Positions 32,946-41,921 of a stretch of DNA of 64,000 bases are shown one piece after another. The translations under genes were made by a program, and so were the position numbers. How positions within the stretch are numbered: position 1 is the stretch's first letter; each line of letters opens with the position of its first letter. Below the pieces are notes generated by a model that was not told where the DNA came from, did no database searches, and was given only the letters and a program-made list of their open reading frames with translations. The stretch covers positions 1 to 64,000 of the forward strand of contig NZ_JAJALI010000005.1 in the NCBI RefSeq assembly GCF_020523795.1. The letters run 5' to 3'. This stretch comes from Ancylobacter sp. Lp-2. Its GTDB lineage: Bacteria; Pseudomonadota; Alphaproteobacteria; Rhizobiales; Xanthobacteraceae.

Positions 32946-34991
32946 ATGGCCGCCTATGACGTGCTGTTTCAGCCCTTGCAGATCCGTAACCTGACGATCC
33001 GCAACCGCTTCCTCTCCACCAGTCACGAGCCGGGCTACGTGCTGGCCGGCGACATCACCGACCGCTACATCGCCTACCAGGCCGAGAAGGCCAAAGGCGG
33101 CATCGGCCTCACCCAGTTCGGCGGCGCGACCGCCGTGTCGGCGGAAAACTCGTTCTATTACGGGCAGATCAACGGCTCGGTCGACAAGGTGATCCCGCAG
33201 TTTCGCAAGATGGCGGCGGCGATCCACGAGCACGGCGCCCATTGCACGGTGCAGCTGACCCATGGCGGGCGGCGCGAGCGCTGGGACCTGACCAACTGGC
33301 TGCCGACCTTCTCGCCCTCGCCGCTGCGCGAGATCATCCACGGCACCTTCCCGGCGACCATGGAGGATTACGACATCCGCCGCACCATCGAAAACTACGT
33401 CGCGGCGGCGACACGGGTGCGCGAGGGCGATGTCGACGGTGTCGAGATTTCCTGCCAGGCCGGCACGCTGATCGAGCAGTTCTGGTCGCCGGCGATGAAC
33501 CACCGCACCGACGGCTATGGCGGCCCGCTCGAAAACCGCATGCGCTTCGGCCTCGAAATCCTCGAGGCGGTGCGCCGCCGGCTCGGCGATGACTACGTGA
33601 TCGGCATCCGCATGCCGGGCGACGAGATGCTGAAGGGCGGCCTCACCCAGGAGGACTGCCTCACCATCGCCAAGACCTATGCCTCTTCCGGCCTGATCGA
33701 CTTCATCAGCGTCGTCGGCGGGCAGGCGAGCGACTACAAGTCGGAAGCCCGCATCTGGCCGACCATGTGGGTGCCCTCCGCCGCCTGGCTGCCGCTGGCC
33801 AAGGCGATCCGCGACGAGGTGCAGGGACAGGTGAAGATATTCCATGCCACCCGCATGACCGATGCCGCCACCGCCGAGCACGCGCTGAAGAGCGGCGCGG
33901 TGGACATGGTCGGCATGACCCGCGTGTTCATCGCCGACCCGCATTACGCCAACAAGCTGAAGGCCGGCGACGAGGAGAACATCCGCCCCTGCGTCGGCGT
34001 CGGCTACTGCGTCGACCGCGCCATTCGCGGCATCGACGCGCTGTGCGCCCACAATGTCGCGACCTCGCGCGAGGCCACCATCCCGCAGGCGGTGCGCCCG
34101 GCGGCGGTGAAGAAGAAGGTGGTGGTGGTCGGCGGCGGGCCGGCCGGCATGGAGGCGGCGCGGGTGAGCGCCCGGCGCGGCCATGAGGTGGTGCTGTTCG
34201 AGGCGGCGAGCGACCTCGGCGGGCAATTGCTGCTGGCGGCCAAGGCGACCTGGCGGCGCGAGATCGCCGGCATCACCGCCTGGCTCGCCCGGCAGATGGA
34301 AATCCTCAAGGTGGATGTCCGCCTCAACACCTATGCCGAGGCCGAGGACGTGCTGGCGGAACACCCGGACGCGGTGATCATCGCCACCGGCGGCCTGCCC
34401 AATCTCGGCCGTTTCGAGGGGCTGGAATTCGCCGTCTCGGCCTGGGACGTGCTCTCCGGCCAGACCGCCGTGGGCGGCTCGGTGCTGATCGCCGACGAGA
34501 ACGGCACCGCCTCGGTCGCCTCCACCGCCGAATTCGCCGCGGCGAAGGGCGGCAAGGTGCACATCGTCACCCCCGACCGCGAATTCGGCCGCGAGATCGG
34601 CGGCACCAATCTCGGCGCGCATATGAGCGAGCTCTACAAGCACGACGTCGCCATCGAGACCGATACCCGCCTCGTCGCCATCCGCCGCGACGGCAACAAG
34701 CTGGTCGCCACGGTGGAGAACACCTACAGCGAGAAGCGCCGCGAGCTCACCGTCGACCAGGTGATCGGCGACAATGGCACGCTGCCGAACGACGACGTCT
34801 ATTTCGCGCTGAAGCCGCTGTCGCGCAATCTCGGCGAGGTGGATCTGCGCGCGCTGGCCGATGCCCGCGAGCAAACCATCGTCAGCAACCCGGAGGGGCG
34901 CTTCGCGCTCTACAAGGTCGGCGACGCCTGGTCCTCGCGCAATCTGCACGCCGCCATGCTCGACGCCGCGCGCCTTACCCACCCGCTCTGA
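32946..34991 (+). CDS. OYE-type FMN/Fe-S/FAD oxidoreductase (N-methylproline demethylase / TMADH-like)
   Basis: 681-residue enzyme. The N-terminal FMN TIM barrel (about 1-340) has FQPLQIRNLTIRNRF, VQLTHGGRRE, SCQAGTLIEQFWSPAMNHRTDGYGG and KSGAVDMVGMTR. An Fe-S segment is at 345-370, and an FAD/NAD module starts at KVVVVGGGPAGMEAARVSARRGHEV. This is the trimethylamine/dimethylamine dehydrogenase and N-methylproline demethylase architecture. The Fe-S cysteines read C349-x5-C355-x11-C367: the second Cys of the canonical CxxCxxC is replaced by Val352. The ATG at 32946 is preceded by CGGAG. It probably N-demethylates or dehydrogenates a tertiary amine. Confidence 0.9.
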   Translation: MAAYDVLFQPLQIRNLTIRNRFLSTSHEPGYVLAGDITDRYIAYQAEKAKGGIGLTQFGGATAVSAENSFYYGQINGSVDKVIPQFRKMAAAIHEHGAHCTVQLTHGGRRERWDLTNWLPTFSPSPLREIIHGTFPATMEDYDIRRTIENYVAAATRVREGDVDGVEISCQAGTLIEQFWSPAMNHRTDGYGGPLENRMRFGLEILEAVRRRLGDDYVIGIRMPGDEMLKGGLTQEDCLTIAKTYASSGLIDFISVVGGQASDYKSEARIWPTMWVPSAAWLPLAKAIRDEVQGQVKIFHATRMTDAATAEHALKSGAVDMVGMTRVFIADPHYANKLKAGDEENIRPCVGVGYCVDRAIRGIDALCAHNVATSREATIPQAVRPAAVKKKVVVVGGGPAGMEAARVSARRGHEVVLFEAASDLGGQLLLAAKATWRREIAGITAWLARQMEILKVDVRLNTYAEAEDVLAEHPDAVIIATGGLPNLGRFEGLEFAVSAWDVLSGQTAVGGSVLIADENGTASVASTAEFAAAKGGKVHIVTPDREFGREIGGTNLGAHMSELYKHDVAIETDTRLVAIRRDGNKLVATVENTYSEKRRELTVDQVIGDNGTLPNDDVYFALKPLSRNLGEVDLRALADAREQTIVSNPEGRFALYKVGDAWSSRNLHAAMLDAARLTHPL

Positions 34992-35002
34992 CAGGAACGC
35001 TC

Positions 35003-35548
35003 ATGACCGCAACCACCCTCGCCCAGGGCGACGTCACCTACCGGACGATCGCGCTGGAAGACTGCCTCGGCCTCGTCGAGGGCTTCATCGCGGCGGGCAA
35101 GAAGTGGCACTCGCACGTGCTCTCGCCGGGCTGCGCCTTCAATCCCTACCCGACGCTCTACGCCATCGTCGTCGAGGACGATGCCGAGCACGTCGCCTAT
35201 ATCGCCCCGTCCGACGGCTTCCCGGAGGTCGACAAGCAGTTCGTGAAGATGCTGCATGGCGACGACATCCTCGACGCGACCGCCGCGGCAGCGGAAGATC
35301 CGGCGGCGGTCGCCGGCTCGGCGCTGCTGAAGCGGCTGCGCGAGATCGATGCGCAGGGCGTGCACTGGCACCACCACATGAACTTTCCCGACTGCGCGCT
35401 CAATCCGCATCGCGGCCACTGGGCGCTGACGGTGGAGAGCGACGCCGGCACCTTCTCGGAGAGCTACCACGACGAGCCGAAGGCGGTGCTGCGCGAGATC
35501 GAGGTGATGTATTTCCGCAATCTCGCAGCCAGGACGGCGACGGGCTGA
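35003..35548 (+). CDS. Unrecognised protein with duplicated WHxHxxxPxCxxNP motif (copy B)
   Basis: 181-residue paralogue of the protein at 21110-21631. Motif 1 is WHSHVLSPGCAFNP at residues 35-48 and motif 2 is WHHHMNFPDCALNP at 122-135, at almost the same spacing as in copy A. The intervening DKQFVKMLHGDDIL and a C-terminal IEVMYF segment are also shared. It lacks the N-terminal CxxC of copy A. It begins 11 bp after the TMADH-like flavoenzyme and ends that operon. The His/Cys pairs suggest metal binding, and the repeated motif suggests two half-sites or a pseudo-dimer. No known family recognised. Confidence 0.75.
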   Translation: MTATTLAQGDVTYRTIALEDCLGLVEGFIAAGKKWHSHVLSPGCAFNPYPTLYAIVVEDDAEHVAYIAPSDGFPEVDKQFVKMLHGDDILDATAAAAEDPAAVAGSALLKRLREIDAQGVHWHHHMNFPDCALNPHRGHWALTVESDAGTFSESYHDEPKAVLREIEVMYFRNLAARTATG

Positions 35549-35852
35549 GACCGGCCGCCGCCGGCGCATGACGGCAGGGTGCTGGCGGGGGGCGGCGGCA
35601 TCGCGGCTTGACGTCCATCACGGCGGCACGGCCGGTGGACCTCTGAAGGCGACCCGCGCGGACCTCACCGGTGGAGACGGTGCCACCGTCCATCGACTGC
35701 GGCCACCCGGAGCCGTCAACAGCGCGGCTTCCGAGTGGGTCGCCACGGTGGCTCCCCGGGGCGGACAGCCATGGCATCGGCAGGGACTGGCATAATCCTT
35801 CGCGACAGGGTTTTCTGGCGATGTAGCCAGTTGCCTCGGAGGGAGTCGCGGA
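35549..35852. other. 304-bp intergenic region, little content
   Basis: Between two same-strand genes. The only structure I see is a short stem GACGGT/ACCGTC at 35676-35690, which may end the upstream operon. The last 40 bases hold the GGAGGGAG ribosome site of the next gene. No small gene is supported. Confidence 0.4.
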
Positions 35853-36683
35853 ATGAGTCATGTTCGATGGAAGCGCTCCCTCTCCGGCGCGATGGTGATG
35901 CTGCTCGCCCTCGTCGCGTCGTCGGAGGCCGGCTTCCTGGTCACGCCCACCCTGGGGGAGCGGCCGGGCAGCCTCGTCATCCACGTGGCGGCGCGGCAAA
36001 CATTGAGCGGCACGGTCTATTATCGCGAACGGATAGCCCTGCCGCCGGGGGCGATCGTCGAGGTGCGCCTGCTCGATGTCTCCAAGGCCGACGCGCCCGC
36101 GCGCACCCTCGCCCGGACGCGGATACGCCCGCAGGGGCAGGTACCGATCCCCTATGAGCTGAGTGTCAATGCCGCGCGGATCCTGCCCGGCCATCGCTAT
36201 GCGCTGCGGGCCAGCATTCTCGTCGGCGGCAGGATCTGGTTCACCTCGACCACGCACCATCCCGTCTTCGCGGGCGGCCCCGACCGGACCGACATTCTGG
36301 TCCAGCGGGTCGGCACTGCCGCCGGGCACGCACAGTCGAAGCCCGCCACCTCCCCGGCCGGACGCTGGCTGGCGGAAGACATCGGCGGCGGCGGCGTGAT
36401 CGATCGCCTGCAGAGCGTGCTGGAGATCGCCGACGACGGCGCGATCAGCGGTTCCGGCGGCTGCAACCGGATGACCGGCAAGGCCCGCATCGACGACGAG
36501 CACATCGATTTCGGACAATTGGCGAGCACCAACATGGCCTGCACGCCGGCGGCGATGGATCAGGAGCGCAAATTCTTCGCCGGGCTCGCCGAGGCGCGCG
36601 GCTGGCGGCTGGATGCCGCCCGGGGCAAGCTGGTGCTTCTCGACGCGGCGGGCCGCCCCGTCATCGTGCTGGCGCGGATGTAG
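35853..36683 (+). CDS. Exported YbaY-like plus META (HslJ-like) domain protein
   Basis: 276-residue secreted or periplasmic protein. A signal peptide covers about residues 1-26 (GAMVMLLALVASSEA). A YbaY-type beta-barrel domain follows (SGTVYYRERIALPPGAIVEVRLLDVS through RYALRASI). A META domain begins at GRWLAEDIGGGG, with SGSGGCNRMTGKARIDDEHIDFGQLASTNMACTP as its signature; two Cys there may pair. The combination is found in envelope proteins linked to stress or secretion. GGAGGGAG precedes the ATG. It stands alone on the plus strand. Confidence 0.8.
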   Translation: MSHVRWKRSLSGAMVMLLALVASSEAGFLVTPTLGERPGSLVIHVAARQTLSGTVYYRERIALPPGAIVEVRLLDVSKADAPARTLARTRIRPQGQVPIPYELSVNAARILPGHRYALRASILVGGRIWFTSTTHHPVFAGGPDRTDILVQRVGTAAGHAQSKPATSPAGRWLAEDIGGGGVIDRLQSVLEIADDGAISGSGGCNRMTGKARIDDEHIDFGQLASTNMACTPAAMDQERKFFAGLAEARGWRLDAARGKLVLLDAAGRPVIVLARM

Positions 36684-36741
36684 CGGCGCAAGCTACCGGG
36701 GACGAGGCATCGGGAACGCGGTGCGCCGAAGGATGTCCCGC

Positions 36742-36770
36742 GCCGGCCGCGCGCACACCATGCGGCCGGC
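36742..36770. terminator. Hairpin between convergent genes
   Basis: GCCGGCCGC at 36742-36750 pairs perfectly with GCGGCCGGC at 36762-36770 around an 11-base loop, in the 128-bp gap between the YbaY/META gene and the DUF900 gene. There is no T-tract. Confidence 0.45.
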
Positions 36771-36811
36771 CGCGACCTTGCGATCTCACTCCGCAGCCGG
36801 CCGGAGAGGCC

Positions 36812-38083
36812 TCATTCCGGCGCGGGAGGCGGCGCCAGCGGCTTCTGCTCGTCGGTGACGCCGGTGACGCTGTGGCTGAGGTTCTTGAGCTGAGCGTCGT
36901 AGTTCTTGCGGGTATTGGCATCCACCACCGCGACCGGGGCGGCGACGATGACGCCGGCGGCGGTGCCGACCGCCGCCGCCGCGCCAGCCGACATCTCGAT
37001 GATATGGTCGCCGAGCCCGACGCGGGAATCGTTGATGCTCTGCCCCTCGGCGAGGCGCTGGCCGATCATCTGCACCACTTCCGGACTCTCGGCGAACTTG
37101 CCGTGGTTGAGCGGATCGCCGGTGCGCAGCTTGGTGAGGTCGACCACGGTGATCTTGTCGCGCTCGAATTCGGTCTTGTACGGCTCCTTGTCGGGGTCGA
37201 TGGCGCCGAGGCGGTCGGTGCTGCCCCACACCCGGCGCGACAGCGACAGCGCCCGGTCGTCGCGGGAGACGAAGACGGTGATGTTCGGCCGCGGTTGGCC
37301 CATGTCGTAGAGCTGGGTGCGGAACACGTCGACGTCGACGTCGGGCGCGGCGAGGATGACGTTCTGGATCTTCGGCGCGATGCGCTTGTCGCGGATCGCC
37401 ATCTGCCTGAGCGCCTCGATCGTCAGCCAGTTGCCCATCGAATGGGCCAGCACGGTGATCTCGCCGACATCCGGATCGGCGGCGATGTAGCCGAGCAACC
37501 GCTCCAGCGCGTCACGCGAATAGTTGGTGCTCTCGCGGTCATAGCCATAGGCCAGCACGCTGGCGCGCGAGGGCCAGGTAAACAGGATCGGCACCACCGG
37601 CGCGTTGGAATCGTGGATGATCTGCGCGAAGCGGAACACCGCGTCTTCGAAGCGGTTGTTGAAGCCGTGGATGAACACCATCACCCGACGCTTCGGCGTC
37701 GCCTTGAGCCGGTCGCTGAACCAGGACAGCGCCTGGTCGCGGTCGATCATCTCGGCGCGGGTGGTGACGAAATCGGTCTGCGGGTTGCCCGGCACCCGCT
37801 TCGGCCATTGCACCTCGCCGACCTTGCGGACGGTTTCCGGCGGGATGGAGACGGTGATGCGGGCGAAGGACAGCGTCGGGCGGCCGCGCTCGCCGGTATA
37901 CATGTTGCCGGGATTGTCGGAGGGCAGGCGCGTGGTCGCCACCACCATGTCGACCTTGGAGGTGCCGGCGCTGGTCACGGTGGTCTCCGCCACCGGCGCC
38001 AGCACACCTTCCGGCGGCCCGGCACAGGCAGCCAGCGTCAACCCCAGCACGGCGAAAACGATGCTTCTCGACAGGAGTATCAT
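36812..38083 (-). CDS. DUF900-type alpha/beta hydrolase lipoprotein
   Basis: 423-residue predicted lipoprotein with lipobox LTLAAC (Cys at about residue 20). The hydrolase domain has VMVFIHGFNNRFEDAVFRFAQ (oxyanion region), PILFTWPSRASVLAYGYDRES and the nucleophile elbow VLAHSMGNWL. RVGLGDHIIEMSAG and a Gly/Ala/Val-rich membrane-like stretch follow near the C-terminus. DUF900 proteins are serine esterase-like enzymes, with substrates unknown. It is monocistronic on the minus strand. Confidence 0.85.
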   Translation of the reverse strand: MILLSRSIVFAVLGLTLAACAGPPEGVLAPVAETTVTSAGTSKVDMVVATTRLPSDNPGNMYTGERGRPTLSFARITVSIPPETVRKVGEVQWPKRVPGNPQTDFVTTRAEMIDRDQALSWFSDRLKATPKRRVMVFIHGFNNRFEDAVFRFAQIIHDSNAPVVPILFTWPSRASVLAYGYDRESTNYSRDALERLLGYIAADPDVGEITVLAHSMGNWLTIEALRQMAIRDKRIAPKIQNVILAAPDVDVDVFRTQLYDMGQPRPNITVFVSRDDRALSLSRRVWGSTDRLGAIDPDKEPYKTEFERDKITVVDLTKLRTGDPLNHGKFAESPEVVQMIGQRLAEGQSINDSRVGLGDHIIEMSAGAAAAVGTAAGVIVAAPVAVVDANTRKNYDAQLKNLSHSVTGVTDEQKPLAPPPAPE

Positions 38084-38220
38084 CCGGGCCTCTGTCCCAA
38101 CTGCCGATCTCTCATCCCCGAGAACGTCCGGATTGGCAAGGGTTCCGGGCCCGAATCTTTTGTGGTGTTGGTTTACGAGAACAGTCGCTCGGCTGGAAAA
38201 ATGCCTCGGCTATGCCGCCG

Positions 38221-39084
38221 CTAGACAGGTGCCTGCGGCGAGGACAGCCGCTTTTTACGCCGCCACCGCAGATACGGCACCGTCACCACCGTCGACACCA
38301 GGATGTAGACGGCCAGCAACACCAGCGTTCCCGGCCCGTGGAACAGCGTGGCGACGATGATCGCGATGCCGATATGCCGCGTGCAGCAGGCGACGGCGAG
38401 CGTGGTGCGCTCATCCTCTCCCGGGCCGCCGCAGTAATGGCCGATGCCGAGCGCCAGCGCCATGAACAGCGTCAGCGCCAGCAGCCCGACCAGCCGGACG
38501 TCGAACAGGATGGCCCACTGGCTGGCCAGCAGGACCACCGCCGACAGCGTCAACACCAGCATGGCCGTGGCGCCCAGCACGTCGGCGATCCGGTCGGCGC
38601 GCGTCGGCAGCAGGCGGGCGAGCACGCGCCCGAGCCCCATGCCGGCGACCAGCGGCACGAAGAACGCCAGGCCGATGGCGCGGGCCACGTCGAGCCATGC
38701 CAGTTCGGCCGCCACGCCGAAATGCCGGGCGAGCACCGCCACCCATGCCGGCGTGACGATCATCGCCAGCAGCGAGGAGAGCGCCACCAGGCTGAAACCG
38801 TAGGCATTGCGGCCGATGCCCTTCAGCTTGCGCGGCAGCAGCGGCGCGCCCGCCGAGACGGCGAGCACCAGCAGCGTCGCCTTGACGCCCGGCGTGAGCG
38901 GCAGCAGCCAGACCAGCAGCATGGCGATCGCCGGCACGACGACATACATCGCCAGCAGCGAGCGCAGCAGCAGCCCCGGACGTCGCAGCAGATGGGTGAC
39001 GTCGGCGATCGACGCCCCCATACCGATGGCCATGATCAGGGCGACCATGGCCGCCTTGATCACGATCGGCAGCACAGCCAGCAT
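38221..39084 (-). CDS. Bile acid:sodium symporter-family membrane transporter
   Basis: 287-residue protein with about nine or ten hydrophobic helices. It carries VKATLLVLAVSAGAPLLPRKLKG and LAVACCTRHIGIAIIVATLF, the two unwound-helix crossover regions typical of ASBT/BASS proteins, where Na+ and solute bind. A short Arg/Lys-rich tail is cytoplasmic. It follows the DUF2950 gene on the minus strand by 47 bp and may share its transcript. Substrate unknown; small organic anions are common for this family in bacteria. Confidence 0.82.
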   Translation of the reverse strand: MLAVLPIVIKAAMVALIMAIGMGASIADVTHLLRRPGLLLRSLLAMYVVVPAIAMLLVWLLPLTPGVKATLLVLAVSAGAPLLPRKLKGIGRNAYGFSLVALSSLLAMIVTPAWVAVLARHFGVAAELAWLDVARAIGLAFFVPLVAGMGLGRVLARLLPTRADRIADVLGATAMLVLTLSAVVLLASQWAILFDVRLVGLLALTLFMALALGIGHYCGGPGEDERTTLAVACCTRHIGIAIIVATLFHGPGTLVLLAVYILVSTVVTVPYLRWRRKKRLSSPQAPV

Positions 39085-39131
39085 CGACGCCTCTCCGCAC
39101 GGCTTGCGACCGGAGCGCCAGCCAGTCCGGG

Positions 39132-40088
39132 CTAGTCGCCCGAGACCTCCCAGCTCTTGTCCGGGTTGAAGCGGCGGATCTTCGCGGCCAGAGCCTCGGT
39201 GTCGGCGCCGAGGTCCTTCTCGTAGACGATGCCGGCCTGATTGACGACGAAGGTGTGCACTCCGGTCTCGCCATAGACGACCGGCCAGGCGACCAGCCCG
39301 AAGCCGGCGATCATGTTGCCGTTGATAACGTAGTCGTAGCGCCCGCCGGCGACATTGTCGCCCTGCCCGCGCAGGATGCGGAAGCGGTAGCCGAAATAGC
39401 CCTTGCCCTGCTTGGCCTTCTCCAGCGCGCCGGTATCGATGGAAGCGCCGGCCGGGCTGTCGCCATCACCCTGCTCGGACGGCCAGTAGAGACCGTCGGT
39501 CTCGCCCGCCGTGCTGATCAGCTTCTGGGCGAACTCCAGCACGCCGTCGCCGTCGTGATCCACCGTGGCATAGGTCTTCTGGGCATCGACATAGGCGCGC
39601 AGCGTGGCGATGGCCTCGATCTCATTCTCGCCGATGCGCCGGTTCTCGATCTCGTCGAGCCCGGCGGCGGTGTCGAACGCCCAGCTGCCCTTGGCCGACT
39701 TCACCAGCGGGAAGGGAAACGGCCAGATCTCCCGACCGATGTCGAGGATCTTGCGGTCGGGCGCGACGTCCTCGACCTCCAGCCGCTCCGTTGCGCCCTG
39801 CCGGATCTTGTCGAAGGTGTCGCTGGCGCTGTCGCTGGCGCGCAGCTTGACGGCATCGAGGCCGAGCAGCTTGGCGACGGCGTCGAAGTCATTGGCGGCC
39901 AGCGCGGCCTTGAACGCCTCGACCGCCTTGGCCGGGTCGTCGAAGCCGGGCGCCGGCTGGCTGGCGACGACATTTGGCGCCCCCTGTGCCAGCGCCGCCG
40001 GCGCGCCAAGCGAGGCGACGCCCGCCGAGACGGCCAGGACGGCAAGACCGCAGATCAATCCGCGACGAAGAGTGTTCAGCATGATCAT
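39132..40088 (-). CDS. DUF2950 exported protein
   Basis: 318-residue exported protein. The signal peptide ends near PAALA-QGAPN (about residue 35), followed by DDPAKAVEAFKAALAANDFDAVAKLLG. The DUF2950 core contains GENEIEAIATLRAYVDAQKTYATVDHDGDGVLEFAQKLIST, GYFGYRFRILRGQG and WPVVYGETGVHTFVVNQAGIVYEKDLG. The DHDGDGVLEF stretch resembles a Ca-binding loop. GGAGGGAGGG precedes the ATG pair. It lies 15 bp after the DUF3300 gene; DUF2950 and DUF3300 genes are commonly paired. Function unknown. Confidence 0.87.
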   Translation of the reverse strand: MIMLNTLRRGLICGLAVLAVSAGVASLGAPAALAQGAPNVVASQPAPGFDDPAKAVEAFKAALAANDFDAVAKLLGLDAVKLRASDSASDTFDKIRQGATERLEVEDVAPDRKILDIGREIWPFPFPLVKSAKGSWAFDTAAGLDEIENRRIGENEIEAIATLRAYVDAQKTYATVDHDGDGVLEFAQKLISTAGETDGLYWPSEQGDGDSPAGASIDTGALEKAKQGKGYFGYRFRILRGQGDNVAGGRYDYVINGNMIAGFGLVAWPVVYGETGVHTFVVNQAGIVYEKDLGADTEALAAKIRRFNPDKSWEVSGD

Positions 40089-40103
40089 GTCCCTCCCTCC
40101 GTC

Positions 40104-41681
40104 TCAACGCCGACCGCCGCCACGATGGCCGCCGCCACCGCCGCGTCCGCCGCCGCCGCCCATGCCACGCGGCGGCATGGCGCGCTGGCCGCCGCCTCGC
40201 ACCGCCGCGCCACGGCTGGAGTGCATCTGCGCACTGCGTCCCGAGCGCACCTCGCCGAGCCCCGAGGGGGTGCGCGGGCGATTATCGACCCGGCCGCCGG
40301 GCTTGGGAGCGCCGGACGGACGGTTGACCTGACCGCCGCCGGGGCGATTGCCCTGGCCACCCGCAGGCCGGTTGACCTGACCACCCGCCGGGCGGTTGGC
40401 CTGGCCGCCGGAGGGGCGGTTGATCTGGCCGGCGCCGGGTCGGTCGCCGCCGCCGGGGCGATCGCCGACATTCGGGCGCTGGGCGATGCCCGCGCCGCCG
40501 CCCGGACCACCGCCGCCCGGCCGGTTGCCGCCGCCGGCCTTCAGCCCGTCCAGCGTGCTCTTGCGCACGTCGCCGACCGGGCCCGGGCCGCCGCCGGGGC
40601 GCTGCCCGCCGCCGGGATTGTTGCGACGGATGTCACCGGCCTTGTTCTTGAGATTGTTGCCGCGATCGCCTTCGAGGCCCTTGCGGATATTGGTGCGGTC
40701 GATCTTGTTGAGCTGGTTGCGGTCGAAATTCAGCTTGCTGCGATCGACATTGCGCCAGTCGACATCCTTGATGTTGACCCGGCCGTTAAAGTTGCGGTTG
40801 TTGAAGCAGTTGTTGCAGTCGAAGTCGGCGTCGCCGCGCCAGCGCCCGCCCCACACGCCCCAATCGTTCCAGTCGACCGTCGCCGCCCAGATCGCGCCGG
40901 TGACGGCGGCGGTGAAGAAGGTCGCTGTCGGCCAGAAATAGGACGGATAGGGATCGGCGTAATAGGTCACCGGCGCCGGGGCGTAGCCGGGCTCGTAGAG
41001 CATCTCCGGCGGGTATTGCGGGATGTAGATCTTCTCGGGATTGGCGGCCTGGATGATGACATTGTCATTCTCCGTCGTCACCTTGACCTTGTCGTCCGAC
41101 TTGATGATGCCGGTGGCGACCGCCTGGTCGCGCAACTGCTGGATGGCGACCAGCACATCCTTCTGCTGGTTGGCCAGCGCGTCGCCGAGCTGCTGCGTCC
41201 AGTCGAGGTCGTCGCTCATCATCTTGACGATCTGCGGGTAGTTGAGCAGCGCGATCACGCTGTCGTCCCAGCTCGTCTTGGGTTGCAGCTTCGAATCCTT
41301 CTGGCGCGCATCGAGGAAGCGCTGGGCCTCGACGATCTGCAGCGGATAGAGCGAGGCGGCGGAGATCACCGCCACCAGCTCATCCGGATAGAGCGCGATG
41401 CGGGCGACCAGCACCTCCAGCTCCTGCTCGCTGAGCGGCTCGGGCGCCGCGTCGGCAGGAGTTGTGGGCGCGGCGGCCGGTGCCGGCTGCGCCGCCTGGC
41501 CCTGCGCCCGCGACAGGTCGATGGCTGCCGGACCGAGCATCAGGACGGCGGCAAGGACCATGCTGAGCAGGGCCCGCCATCCGCGTCGGAACGACAAGCG
41601 ATCCTTGGTCCTGCGGGGTAATGGCGCGGAAAGCGCGCGAGGAACCTCGGTTGAAACGCTGCGGCAAGCTTGAACGCTCAT
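40104..41681 (-). CDS. DUF3300 exported protein with Gly/Arg/Asn-rich repeat tail
   Basis: 525-residue protein. A hydrophobic signal or anchor segment (LLSMVLAAVLMLGPAAI) lies about residues 37-55. The DUF3300 core (about 75-260) has LVARIALYPDELVAVISAASLYPLQIVEAQRFL and FDCNNCFNNRNFNGRVNIKDVDWRNVDRSKLN. From about 330 onward the chain is low complexity, with an eight-residue unit GGQxNRPx repeated and a final GGGG/RG-rich end. The ATG at 41681 has GGGGGAG five bases away. It heads the DUF3300-DUF2950-symporter group. The tail suggests binding to cell-wall polymers or nucleic acid; role unknown. Confidence 0.85.
   Translation of the reverse strand: MSVQACRSVSTEVPRALSAPLPRRTKDRLSFRRGWRALLSMVLAAVLMLGPAAIDLSRAQGQAAQPAPAAAPTTPADAAPEPLSEQELEVLVARIALYPDELVAVISAASLYPLQIVEAQRFLDARQKDSKLQPKTSWDDSVIALLNYPQIVKMMSDDLDWTQQLGDALANQQKDVLVAIQQLRDQAVATGIIKSDDKVKVTTENDNVIIQAANPEKIYIPQYPPEMLYEPGYAPAPVTYYADPYPSYFWPTATFFTAAVTGAIWAATVDWNDWGVWGGRWRGDADFDCNNCFNNRNFNGRVNIKDVDWRNVDRSKLNFDRNQLNKIDRTNIRKGLEGDRGNNLKNKAGDIRRNNPGGGQRPGGGPGPVGDVRKSTLDGLKAGGGNRPGGGGPGGGAGIAQRPNVGDRPGGGDRPGAGQINRPSGGQANRPAGGQVNRPAGGQGNRPGGGQVNRPSGAPKPGGRVDNRPRTPSGLGEVRSGRSAQMHSSRGAAVRGGGQRAMPPRGMGGGGGRGGGGGHRGGGRR
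40321..40440. repeat. Five tandem 24-bp units within the DUF3300 gene
   Basis: Five imperfect 24-bp units start at 40321, 40345, 40369, 40393 and 40417, each beginning CGGTTG or CGATTG on the plus strand. They encode the repeated GGQxNRPx unit of the protein tail. Because the unit length is a multiple of three, copy-number change would keep the frame. Confidence 0.8.
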
Positions 41682-41921
41682 GCTACTCCCCCGTGGCCGT
41701 CGCCACCTCGAACCTTGCGGCCCGGCGCACGCCAAAATAATTCGTTTTGCGATTATTGCCACACGGAAATATTCGGGGAGTTTTCGTAGTTCTTTGGCTC
41801 GCCCGACTCTTGGCCGCAGGAGACGCCTTTTCTTTCCATCCGAGAACCGACCCGGCCCGGTCACGACACTGGGATACCATGGGCCGGCGCATGGATGCGG
41901 AGGGCAGGCCTCGCGTCGCGG

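Noticed and set aside
39255..41621. A 788-codon plus-strand frame opposite DUF2950 and DUF3300
   Set aside because: Ala/Val/Asp-rich antisense reading of a repeat-containing gene; no signal, domain or ribosome site.
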